From Malurus cyaneus samueli (lineage: Eukaryota; Chordata; Aves; Passeriformes; Maluridae): DNA of 64,000 bases. The stretch covers positions 47,946,789 to 48,010,788 of the forward strand of contig CM019216.1 in NCBI GenBank assembly GCA_009741485.1, in the 5' to 3' direction. The notes under the pieces were generated by a model. It made no database searches. It saw only the letters and a program-made list of their open reading frames with translations, and had not been told where the DNA came from. A program made the translations under genes and the position numbers. This document shows, one piece after another, positions 53,814-64,000 of this stretch (positions within the stretch are counted from its first letter, which is position 1; each line of letters begins with the position of its first letter).

Positions 53814-56523
53814 AGACTTTCTGGAAACAAATATTTGTTGATTATATAAACAAGATGGAGATTAAACAGAGGGTATCTTGCTTATGAGGTTGCATTTCCA
53901 TCAAGGGTTTTCAATGACATCATAAACCATGACAGAAAAGCAAACAAGGCTTTCAGAGTTCATGAATCCCAAGGTAAAACTGTATCTTGGTAATTCGCAC
54001 TTACCAGTTCATTTAATGCAAATCTCAAGACCTGTTCCAAGCCCTGCCAGTGATGCAGTCCCCATCTTATTCCCAGGAATGTTGCATTAACCTTTCATCT
54101 GCTCTGGGCTCCTGCTGTAGCTGCCCCATATTCCAATTTGTCTGGCTCCTGCTCTGGTTGCTTTCATCTCTTTCTCCAGGGTGCTTTCTGCTGAATGCTT
54201 TGGCAGGAGCTGTAAGCATTACCCCGTATCTATTAATTACACATGCAAGCACATTTCTGACAGCATGCTGTGCGTTCATAAGTCAAAATTGGATTATGAG
54301 ATGCCTAAACTGTTTGTGCCCACAAGTGAGCATAAATACGTGATCGTCTCTGAAAATGTGGCCAGCACAGATTTGGTAGTAGGCTTTAGATTTCCCCTTT
54401 GAAATTCTGACCATACATTTCTAGAAGAAAATTGTGTCAAGAACAGCTAAACAGAAACTCTAAAATATTAAAAGACCAAAAGAGGGTAATGATTAAGTAT
54501 TTTATGGAATCTTGAAATACTGTCACTTAAACAGGATCCTCTACATGTCAGTTATTGTAACATGCCACAGAAAAAAAAAATCAGTTTTTCAGTTCTGCAC
54601 AGAGAAAATGCATGTCTTTCCAAATTGGACTATCTCAGCCACAAAAGTGAGGGCTACTGCATTTTTGCCTATCTGCAGTTATCATAAAGATTAAATATTC
54701 CTATGACAAACTTTTTTATTGGGCAATTTCCTCAAGACCCTTGGTTTGTGTAAATTATAATGGAAATTAATGTCATTCTATCTTTTATGCACATTCTTGT
54801 ATTCTAAAACCAGCATGTAGAGTACAAAGTGGATCTGGCGTTAAGCTTCACTTTAAATGAACTTTACATTTTAAGTACTAGCCAAAGCTGAAATGAATTA
54901 AAGGCATTATACCTCACTTTGGCTGACCATGAAACAAGCATGTTGTGGATTAACCTTGGTGAACAGCTCAGGCCCACACAGATTCTTGATCACATCCTCC
55001 ACTCTGAGGCATAAGGATGATTAAAAGTGAGACAAATCCTGGTATAAAGACACTTTATTAAGTAAAGCAAAAGGTTTATTCAAGCAAAGCAAAATCATAA
55101 AAAAATGAAAAATAAAAAAAATTATGTCCAGTTTTAGCAGCTTTGAAAAATATGGGTAGAAGTTCAGACAGAAGTCTTACTTACTCTGATAGAAACATCA
55201 GCAGCATTGTGTTTCTAGCCAGCTCAAAACCAGCAAGAAATTTGCACAATAATGTTAACTACAAATATTGCCTTTAGCACAATTCAATATAGCTGGCTAT
55301 AAAGTAGCATTTATAGTGTGAGCTTATCCTTATCACAGAGATCTTTGCTCAAGGGGCAAACTCTGTGAAAAGGGATGTCAAATGACTATTTAGTGAGCAA
55401 GGCTTGTGTTTATTCTCTGGATGGGTTTTTTTGGTGTTTCTTTTGTTAGCTTACAGTAACACCTGTCTAGGTGACAGAAAACATTTGAGTTTGCTCTATT
55501 TGCTATTGCTCACAAAACCTCAGAGAGCAGAAGTGTGTAATTATCCCAAGTCTCAAGAAAATGATAATTTTAGATATTGCAAGACACCCCATTGCTCACC
55601 TGAAGTATTTTCCTGACAGCACACGAGAATTTCTTGAATCACAAACAGGAACATTTTTCTCTCTCAAAATTAAATATGAACTAGTTTTGGTCAAAATCAA
55701 TTCCTGTTGTTAATTCCATATTGAGGAAAACACATTGCTTTTGTTTTCTGTACAGTGTGAATAAGAAGGTGAGAGGAGTTTGGGACATTATTCTGAGTGC
55801 ACAGGGCAGTGGCTGGAAAGACTGACTGAGACAGGGTGAAGGAGTTCAACACCCAGAACCCACTGAAAGAAGTAAACTGTGCTGCTTCATAGCAAAATCT
55901 TGAGCCTCATTCAAATATCAGTGTACAAATGCTCAGATTCCTAAAAAACTGTAAAATGTATGCAGTTTTAGCAGTTATCTCCGTAATATTTTGTGTTTTG
56001 CTAGAATTCCTCTTCCTGCAGACAAGATTCACCATTCAAATACCCTTCTATCATAGGAATAATCTAATGAAAGGTCTAAAAAATATTAAGTAAAAATATT
56101 AATCATGAATACTTAATTACAAACCTCATATTCATAAAGAAACATTTGAAGTCTTGGCACAGCAGTACCCAAAAAAAGTAATTTTTTTAAACTTAATCTC
56201 ATTATTCTGATAGACAGGTTCAAGATTTTTATATGTTTGAGGTTGTAAACCAACCCAGATACATGGGGAGATATTTGGATTCTACTCCTTCTCTCATAAT
56301 TATTCTGTGCTAGGGTGCATCAGTGGAAGGGCTCCCTAGCAAGTCTTTCTATCCCTCTCCACAAAATACCTGCATGGGTTAGGAGCTCTCTCAGGGTTCT
56401 TTTGGGCTATCTGGGGTACTGTGAGTTGTAGCAACCATCAAAACACTGACTTCTACAGTCATTGAATTGGCATCTATGACAGAACAGAGATTGTGGTGAG
56501 GTGCGGTCCATCCCTTCTGTCCC
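53814..56523. other. Noncoding DNA, no gene seen
   Basis: No coding region is supported. Two minus-strand AATAAA words near 55.05-55.08 kb sit in AT-rich sequence and have no open frame upstream. They are probably chance. Confidence 0.65.
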
Positions 56524-56797
56524 GTCTCAGTGAAAGGATGGGAGGAAATGGCCTTGAGCTGTACCAGAGGAGGTTTTGGATTAGACATTAGAAAACACAG
56601 TTTTCACTGAGAGGCTGGTTAGGCATTGGAATAAGTTGCCCAGGGAGTTGATGGAGTCACCTGTCTGGAACTGCCCAGGAGGCATCTGGATGTGGCATTT
56701 GGGGATGGGTTCAGGGGTTATAACAGCGGTGCTGGGTTGACACTTGGACTAACTAGATGGCCTTGAAGGCTCTTCCAACCCTGATGATTCTGTTATC
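56524..56797 (+). mobile_element. CR1 LINE 3' end, plus strand
   Basis: The sequence follows the CR1 3' terminus in order: GGAAATGGCCTTGAGCTG, CAGAGGAGGTTTTGGATTAGA, CATTGGAATAAGTTGCCCAG, then TTGGACTAACTAGATGGCCT and TCTTCCAACCCTGATGATTC. The final GATGATTCTGTTATC near 56782-56796 is what remains of the terminal repeats (consensus like ATTCTATG). About 270 bases survive, with 5' truncation as usual for CR1. Stops interrupt the ORF2-derived part. This copy and the one at 35.1 kb run in the plus direction, and the other two in the minus direction. Confidence 0.88.
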
Positions 56798-59700
56798 TTC
56801 AGAAGGTTATTCATTTCATCTTACCCTGTGGATCAGAAGGGAGTTTAGATGATGGATTGAAATCTGTCATTTGAATGACTAAATTTAGGTGGACTACACC
56901 CCAGTGTTTGTTGGTAACATTACATAATGACTGCATAACTAAGAAGCATTTGGTGCTATTTCTGTACAGCAAATACTGCTTTATCATTTTTTCTTTTTTT
57001 TTTTCTTTATGGAACAAATAAAGGATTGTTTTGACAATATGCTATTGATTTGGAAGAATCACAATCAATAAGTATTATAGCTACTCAGTGACTAGATTAT
57101 TAGAAAAATAAATTAAGAACTATCCTGCTTGCAAATAGCCATTATTTCACTTGATGGGTAGAAAAAAATTGTATACATGTCATGGTATATTGCTCATTTG
57201 CAAACACAGAGAGACCTTTTCTAATCCTATAAATTTAATTTATTGATCAGAGATCATGATAAAGTGGTTTCTTTTGGAGTGCTCTTTGTTTAAGCCCTCT
57301 GTTTTAAATTAAGAATCTATTTTACAGTGCCACATAACCCAACATAAAAAAATGTGCCCATATGTGTGCAAGCAAGTAGCTTATTTCTCTTCTATTTTAA
57401 CATAATTGTTAGTTTCATTATTAAGAAAAAAAAAAAAACCAAAAAAACAAAAAACAGTTTTCATCTTTCCCCAGCTGATATAGGTATAGCAAACAAGCTG
57501 CTTCTTATTGTGACTCATGCTACAGGTGAATCTGACATTTGCATCTGTACACCATGCACATTTTGAAATAAAGAAGTGACGTCTGATCTCCATGTTGAAA
57601 GCTGTGTTGCTATTGCTCTGTAGTTTGTTGGTTTGTTGTGTTTTGGTTTGCTCTCTTTCCTCTGGAAGATCTCACAATCTGCTGTGTAGAATTTGTGTGT
57701 TAAGAAGGAAAAAAGAATTATAAATCCCCCAGAGGCTGGTGCAGAGGAAAATTGTCACAAAGCACCAGACCATGGAGATTCAAACCTTTGTGTCCTCAAC
57801 AATAAAAATACATTGAGGTAGCCATAGATTCCCTATAGGGGAATTTTGCCTCTCCCAAGAACATATCACACTTGGTGTTGATCGAGGAATGACAATGTCT
57901 GAAAATACAACTGCTTGTCTTTTAGCAAACTAGAAAGGGATTGTGATGGAGAAATACACAGAATTCAATACAAGCAAAGGTTTCCAAACTGTGCTGATAT
58001 GCACAGCTCTGGTCTCCTTTGTAAACAGCAATAATCAAAAGCATCTGGCAGCTTGTGCATGAGCCTTTACCTTACTTGGTAAATGCCAGCTCACAGATAA
58101 TCACATGAAAACAGCTGGGAGAATTGAAAGGATGTGGATAGAGGCAGAGAAATGAGGATGAGTTTGTGGAAACTGGAAAAAGTGCAGAGGCTGCCACTGT
58201 GGTAGAGACAGATGATAGGAAAAAGACTTTAGGGACAAAATAGTCCTTATGTTCTCATGAGGCCAGTTTTAATGCAAAACTGTAAAAAAGTTCAATTCCT
58301 ATAAAGTAAATTTTGGAAGCCAAATCAATACAAATCACTGCTTCTCAGGTCTGTTTCAGATTCTCACTCTATGTTGAGTTGAAACTTATCAGTTGCATTA
58401 ACATATTTACAGAGAAATACCAGGGCAGAAAAAATAATCAATAAATGACCACAAAGCTTAAGAAAAAAAGGGTTAAAAATATTAGCCTAATCAGTTCCAA
58501 AACTTATGATAATGCAGCCTGAAAAGTCAAATGACACGTGTGGTAGAGAAAAAAGTTGAGGACAAAACAGGGGTATGGGGAATCACAGTGCCTGTCCTGC
58601 TGTCCATCTGCACAGCTCAAGCTCTTCATCCTGTGTTAAGCACAGGAATGCAGCACTGGCAGCATGTCCAGAATTGACCAGTTCTTCCAGTGAGTGGAAC
58701 AAATGGAGCACAGGTGCTGCAATGTGCTCACAGGAGACCCTTTTATTTCCATCCCCTCACAGTGGGCTCAGCTGACCCCTGATTTACAAATAAAAACCAT
58801 GATATCTGAAAATTTGATCTGTATGCATTGCCTTCCTCCTGTTCTCCACCCCCTTCCACATTTGGGAGAAGAGCTTCGTAGGAGCCATAATGTTTTTGAT
58901 CTTCTTAAGTCAATAAGAGAAACCTTTTGCCTTGAAAGTTGCATTAGGCTTTTAGTTCTCCTTTTCAGCTTGCTCATGTCTAGCCAGATAATGTGCAAAC
59001 CATGAGTTCCTGTACCTCTAGTAGGAAAACTGCAGAGAAATGAGGAATTTTTCTGCATCCAGCAACAAATGGTCCTCATTACACCTTTAATATATGCTCT
59101 CACACTTTTGGGTTGTTGCTCCTGTTATGTTAATTACTTTTTAGTGACATGGGAGAAATTTTCTTCTAAGTATGCATTTATTTTCTCTGAGAACCCAATG
59201 CCCTGATAGGCAGGTTCAGTTACACTGCACACTCTTTTTTGTTTTTTCTCCAGTTAGAGAACTGTCACAACCAGTGCCTGCAGAAGGTTTATGAAGCACT
59301 AAGTTCATTATTGCCTTCAGTAGACTTTTGCAGACACCCCTTGAGGTAATAGAAATGACCTTGAGGCACGAAAAAGCCACACCATTTCATGGTCCCAGTG
59401 ATCATCCTAGGGTGAGACAGGGGAACTGTGTTATCAGGACAGCACTCATACAGAAAAATAGAGGTTGGCAGCAGTGTGCGTGTGTCCTGACACCGTGCTC
59501 AAATCCCCACAGTATATATACACACAATAGATTTTCTCTTTCTTTGAGTGGTTTTTATTGCATAAATGCGGGATTTGCTATTTTTTTCCCTCTTATTACC
59601 TTAAATCATAATGTATTAGACTGTGGCACTAATGTACAATGCAAAATGCAATATGGCTGATGTAATAATCGCATTAGCGATTGACTGATGATTTTTGAGT

Positions 59701-61531
59701 CTTTATTCCAGAAATTTAATGCTACATTAGTTTTCATTTTTGCATTTAAAAGATAAGACCTTTTTGCACAATATTTTTCTTTAAAATATTGAATGTTTGG
59801 CTCTTGCAGTGGAATCAAAGCCAACTGTAATTTTTTAGGTTTACTTACTGTATCATTCTTTTTGAATTAAAGTGAGTGTAGCACCCAGAAATGTTCCATG
59901 TTTCTAATCTACAGAATAACACAGGTAGTTTCTACTCTGCTCAGCATAATTCAGGTAGTATCTCCTCTCCAGTCTACAAATTTCCTCCTCTGGGTTTTAT
60001 GAAGGTACAGATCTGGAGACCAGGGAAGTAATTCATTCCCTGTACCGATCTAGTCCTGACCTTGCATCAGATGTTTAAAGCACAAAATTTTCTTCCTTCC
60101 TCTTATCTCTGATAGATTCCATAAAAAACCTTGTGTGTAACGGTAAAAAACCTCCATAAGGGACTAAAGAAAGAAATCATCTTCTTTTGTGTAACAAAAA
60201 GAGTGTAGCACCACAATAGAAAATATAAAAAAACACTTTGAGAAATGTAGTTCTCTACTGCAGAAATGCATATGATGTCCTGTTCTTAAATGGGACTTAG
60301 AGGTGTCCAACATATGTGTCCAAACACCGTGCTTGTGCGCAGATCAGAAGTGAGAAACAGTCAAATGTGTTTTCATGGAAATCTAAATTTTGATGTAGCA
60401 ATGTAAATGTCACATGCTGATGACTAGAAGTCTCAAATTACCCTTCCCATCTCACCCTGACTCATAGTCTCTTATCTTAAAAACAACCAGACCTTCCAGA
60501 AGATAGCATCCATCTTCCAGAAAATTTTGCTTCTTTTAGAAATAAGATTCGCATCAGCACCAAATTAATTTATCCTCTGTTCCTGTTTCCCACTATTTTC
60601 TGAAAGGGGAGAGATCAAGAAATGATTCCTGCTGCCGACCTGCAGCCTTTTCTCTGGAACATCACATCCTTAAAATCACACTTTATATTTCCCATTTTGC
60701 TGTGACATATGAAAATACTGTCTCCTGTTTAGGAAGTGGAAGAAACACAACTGGTTTGGGTTTTTTTTTCCCCCAATTATTAATATACTTTTTCCAAATC
60801 TTGGGAATCTGTGCAGATCTTTTGGATTTTGAGGCCAGTGCTGCTGTTAACTAAGTACCAAAATCCAGGTAGAATCATGTTTGTTTGCTTACTTCTTCTT
60901 TCCTTCCTTTACTTCAGTAAAGGAGAATGCACTCTGAGAAAATTTAAAACAATGTGAAGACTCTTTCCCAATGATTGAGTATTACAAACACCATCAACAG
61001 TGACAGTCTGTATGCCAAGAACGAGCAACATTGGATGTTGCACTAAACACTAAAGACATATCCAAAAATATATTAGATAAAGCTAGTTTTATAAATTAAA
61101 TATCCTGTCAGAAGGGTTAAGCCAAGTCATCTTTTGTCTGATGAGATGGCTGCCTTCAGAACACTGTGAAAATTTCTTTAAATTTCCCCAAAAAGCAGAT
61201 CATGCCAATTGAACACATGGGCTACAGCTCTGCAATATTTATTTATAGCAGCAGAACTCAGTCTATAAACAAGCACTACACCCCATGTCATTTATTATGT
61301 TATCTGTATTTTACTCTGGTTAGAACAAACAGCCAGAACAGTCCTACTTCTTGTATTTACAAAGTAGCCTGATAGACAGTCAATACAGCACTTTTCTGTG
61401 AGGGATGAGAACAAACTGTGCAAAGCAGGCTTCTCCCAGCCCCTTTCCTCTTTTTGATCATTAGTCCTTCCTTTAATGTTGTTTTCAGCCAGAAAAAGCA
61501 CCATATGACCTTTGAGAAATGTCAGGAAAAC
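56798..61531. other. Noncoding DNA, no gene seen
   Basis: AT-rich sequence with an A-rich tract at 57423-57456. A diverged tandem duplication of about 30 bp lies near 59.91-59.97 kb (ACACAGGTAGTTTCTACTCT and its neighbour). Open frames of about 110 codons at 58768-59103 and 59328-59660 show no domain I know. Confidence 0.6.
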
Positions 61532-61642
61532 ATTATTTTCTCTGTGCCACTCCAGCTTGCGGACATCGGGCGCATCCTTACCCCAAGCCCTGCTCAGGGA
61601 AGCGGCTCTGAGACAAAGTCGTGCTAAAATGCCTCTCACCGC

Positions 61643-61658
61643 CCTCTTGGGGGCGCCA
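61643..61658 (+). promoter_or_regulatory. CTCF-like motif
   Basis: CCTCTTGGGGGCGCCA matches 12 of 16 positions of the vertebrate CTCF core CCACCAGGGGGCGCTA, including the full GGGGGCGC. It lies in the CpG-rich patch. Binding is not shown. Confidence 0.35.
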
Positions 61659-61723
61659 CGACCCCCTCCTGACCTTCTCCGACTGCTAAATGTGGCTGTG
61701 GGAGTCTCGCTAATGAACAGCAC

Positions 61724-61740
61724 AGCGCCATCTGTTTGGC
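61724..61740 (-). promoter_or_regulatory. Weaker CTCF-like motif, opposite orientation
   Basis: AGCGCCATCTGTTTGGC resembles the reverse complement of the CTCF core (AGCGCCCCCTGGTGGC) in its AGCGCC start and CTG centre, but several positions differ. It lies about 65 bases from the first motif and points the other way. Confidence 0.2.
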
Positions 61741-62213
61741 TCCCACTGCTGGACCTCCTTAGGGTGAGGGAGGAGCAGCAAGAAAATGCCAGTCCAATAC
61801 CTCCGTCTGACTCACAAAGCAATACAGCTGCAGCTTCTCTGCTCCCTGCTCTTTTTTCTTTCTTTCCAGAATGACTCAGAGGCATTATTTTTCAAAAATA
61901 ATTCAGAATTGTAGAAAATTCAGCCCATAGAATAGAAATACATTCATTACAGTATATGTGACAGAAATAAACAAAGGAAAAGTCAAACAATTAAAAATTG
62001 TTCAGAATGAATGGCTGTGTGTGCGGTGCCTGTGACTTAAGAATATGAATTTCAAACAGATAAAAAAGTTATATGTGAATAGTTAGAGAAGTACATGTTT
62101 CAGGTTGTTATGATCCCACAAGTTTTGATGGCTAAAGCTAAAAGAAAAATAAATAAAAAATCTTAGACATAAATTTTGCATCAGGGTTTTTACATTGCAC
62201 TTATTCAGTTAAG

Positions 62214-62252
62214 AAAAAAAAATTTAAAAAATTTAAAAAAATTTAAAAAAAA
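62214..62252 (+). repeat. Phased A-tracts
   Basis: A runs of 6, 7 and 8 bases are separated by TTT at 62223, 62232 and 62242, preceded by an A9 run. The period is 9-10 bases, about one helical turn. Such phasing bends DNA. It may also be plain slippage of an A-rich word. Confidence 0.85.
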
Positions 62253-64000
62253 GAGAAAAGGAGACATATTCCTTTATTTTAATTGCACATCCTTCCTTTT
62301 AAAATCCTTGGGACAAAATACTTTCTTTTCTGTAGTTTCTAATACTTTTTTACCCAAATGTAATATGGATTTTACACTCGATGATAGAAGGACAGGTAAT
62401 GATTTACCATGAGATGTAGACTAGTACACTCAAGCTTTCTGAATACTAAATAAGGTATTCTCATTCTGTAACTATTTTAGCTGGCCCTTAGGCAAGTGAA
62501 GGAAAATGTTTCTTTTCCACCATTTTCAAAGGGAGTAAGTCTGGCAGAGGACTGGGCTGGGTGTCCTGTCCCTTCTGATGGACAGCAGAGTGTCCAGTGC
62601 CTGAGCAGCATGCAGGCGATGTGACCATGTCACTTGAATGTGATTGTCTCATATAAGACACGAATTTTGTGACTACTGCAAATCTTCAGACCTGGGTTAG
62701 GGCAGCCTTGTTTGAAACTCCTGCCTCTCCTGCGTGGTTTCCTTGTTTACTGTCAGCAACACCTGTGCTGGTTTCGCGTTGCATTTTTGCAAAATCACGC
62801 TGGGTTTCCATCCATGAAGATCTGTGTTGGTGCCAGTCCTGAAGTCATGATGGATGAAGCTCCCTCTCCTCTCCACTGCTCAGAGCAAGTTCTGGGTCAG
62901 TCCTCTGCTGACATCCACGTCCTTCATCCAGCTGCCCCACTCTTGGCTTTGCTCTGGGAGCCCTGCAGAGTGTCCTACTGCAGGCTGTGGTCTTGCCCTG
63001 TCAGTCTGGATGCTCTTTCTGTGTTGTCACTGTCTCTGAAAAAAAAAAGAGCTGAGTTTTGGCCCTCTTCAAAGCAGCATGACTGCTCCTGCAGAGCAGT
63101 GTGGGGCAAAGAGAAGTGAGGAAGAGCAGGCAGAAGTAAAAGTCTTTCTCATCCCAGCTTCTTCATGTCCCTTCTATTCACCCTATATAGATAAATGCAA
63201 GTTAGCAGCTATGTGGAGAGATTTCCCTGTTCTCTGGGGAGAAGTAAGAGGCTAACAGTAATGAGGGAGCAATTTTTTTTTGCCTTTTTCACTAGGAGCA
63301 GAGTCTGAACTGGATTAGATAGTATAGGAATATATTTTTCTTTGTTTTCTGCAGGTGTGTGCAGTTTAAAACCAGCAGAGCCATGGCCACAGTAAAAGAA
63401 AATACAAAATGGAAACAAACCACAGTACTAAAACCAAATAAAAATCGTGTCATTGCTGTGCCAGATACAGTCAGATACACAAAAGAGATGTTGGTTAGTT
63501 TATGTGTTCCTTACTTTCTGAGGCTGTGTGCTCCCTGCTCTGCATTTTGCAGCTCTTTACAGGGTTGGGTGTTGTGCTACAGAGTGGAAGCAGATGCTGT
63601 GCTTCCTTTTGAGCACCTATGCCAGTGACAGGATTTCAGCATATCAGGCATATGTTTACTGACTAAGGCTAAGAAGCCATTTTCTGTCAAGTATTGAATG
63701 ATGGAAGAAGTATCTTGCGTTAATTTTACACTTTTTTTTGGAGGTTGCCAAAAAGGATCAGATATGTTTGGCAGATGAGATATGAGAACAGCTGCATTTT
63801 GATAATAATGCAGAGACCTTATTAAAATGTATCTCCCCAAATCTTCCAAAGCAAGAAGCACAATTATATTAGAACTCTCCAGAAACTCAGTAGATTTTCC
63901 TGGATTTTTTTTCAGTTGTGTCCTGTCCAACTGTTAAACCCCTGTCCAATGAACATGACATTGCATGATATACTTCAAAGTCTGGCTTTAGGTACTACCA
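62253..64000. other. Noncoding DNA, GC-richer in part
   Basis: The stretch 62.52-63.13 kb is less AT-rich than its surroundings and holds a 135-codon plus-strand open frame (62712-63119) with no recognisable domain. I see no promoter, splice pattern or repeat that explains it. The remainder is ordinary AT-rich sequence. Confidence 0.55.

Larger units (their letters stand above)
61560..61806. other. Small CpG-rich, GC-rich patch
   Basis: Twelve CpG dinucleotides fall within about 247 bases, while neighbouring kilobases have very few. GC content is roughly 60% by eye. The patch underlies the longest open frame in the window (61885-61295, minus, 196 codons), which resembles no family and probably stays open because GC-rich sequence has few stops. 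It could be a small CpG island, a remnant promoter or first exon, or an insulator-type element. Two CTCF-like motifs inside it are listed separately. Confidence 0.6.

Noticed and set aside
62712..63119. 135-codon plus-strand open frame in a GC-richer patch
   Set aside because: No recognisable family, and a second frame is open over the same bases. GC-richer composition explains the lack of stops.
1..64000. Bacterial-type systems, CRISPR arrays, rRNA and tRNA genes
   Set aside because: The sequence is vertebrate nuclear DNA with CR1 elements. I saw no regularly spaced repeats, no rRNA-like stretch and no convincing tRNA cloverleaf by eye. A tRNA scan would settle the last point.

Overview
The window looks like vertebrate nuclear DNA, most likely from a bird and possibly a songbird. 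The basis is four degraded CR1 LINE fragments in both orientations, which are typical of bird genomes and also found in crocodilians and turtles. An AT-rich, CpG-poor background and two short assembly gaps fit a draft genome assembly. The songbird guess rests only on recollection of one LTR-like block near 7.2-7.9 kb and is weak.

I can support no intact protein-coding gene and no RNA gene. The open frames are short and scattered on both strands. The longest ones overlap a simple repeat, antisense CR1 or a GC-rich patch. The window is best read as intergenic DNA or the inside of a very long intron.

Layout: 0-5.5 kb, unique noncoding DNA with a small tandem repeat. 5.55-5.76 kb, a 19-N gap flanked by two nearly identical 100-bp copies, probably an assembly error. 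7.2-7.9 kb, a probable minus-strand LTR. 11.2-12.0 kb, a possible minus-strand processed pseudogene with a polyadenylation signal and A-rich tail. 12-26 kb, noncoding DNA with low-complexity tracts. 26.2-27.1 kb, a CR1 fragment interrupted by about 230 bp of CCCTT-type microsatellite. 35.1-35.5 kb, an internally deleted CR1 carrying a reverse-transcriptase piece. 39.8-40.6 kb, a CR1 3' part. 52.16 kb, a 20-N gap. 53.8 kb, a perfect 13-bp inverted repeat. 56.5-56.8 kb, a CR1 3' end. 61.56-61.81 kb, a small CpG-rich patch with two CTCF-like motifs. 62.2 kb, phased A-tracts.

No set of genes here works together, so no operon-like or pathway logic can be described. I found no convincing new biological system. 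The items most worth checking are the possible retrocopy, the CpG-rich patch, the microsatellite born inside CR1, the perfect inverted repeat and the gap-flanking duplication.
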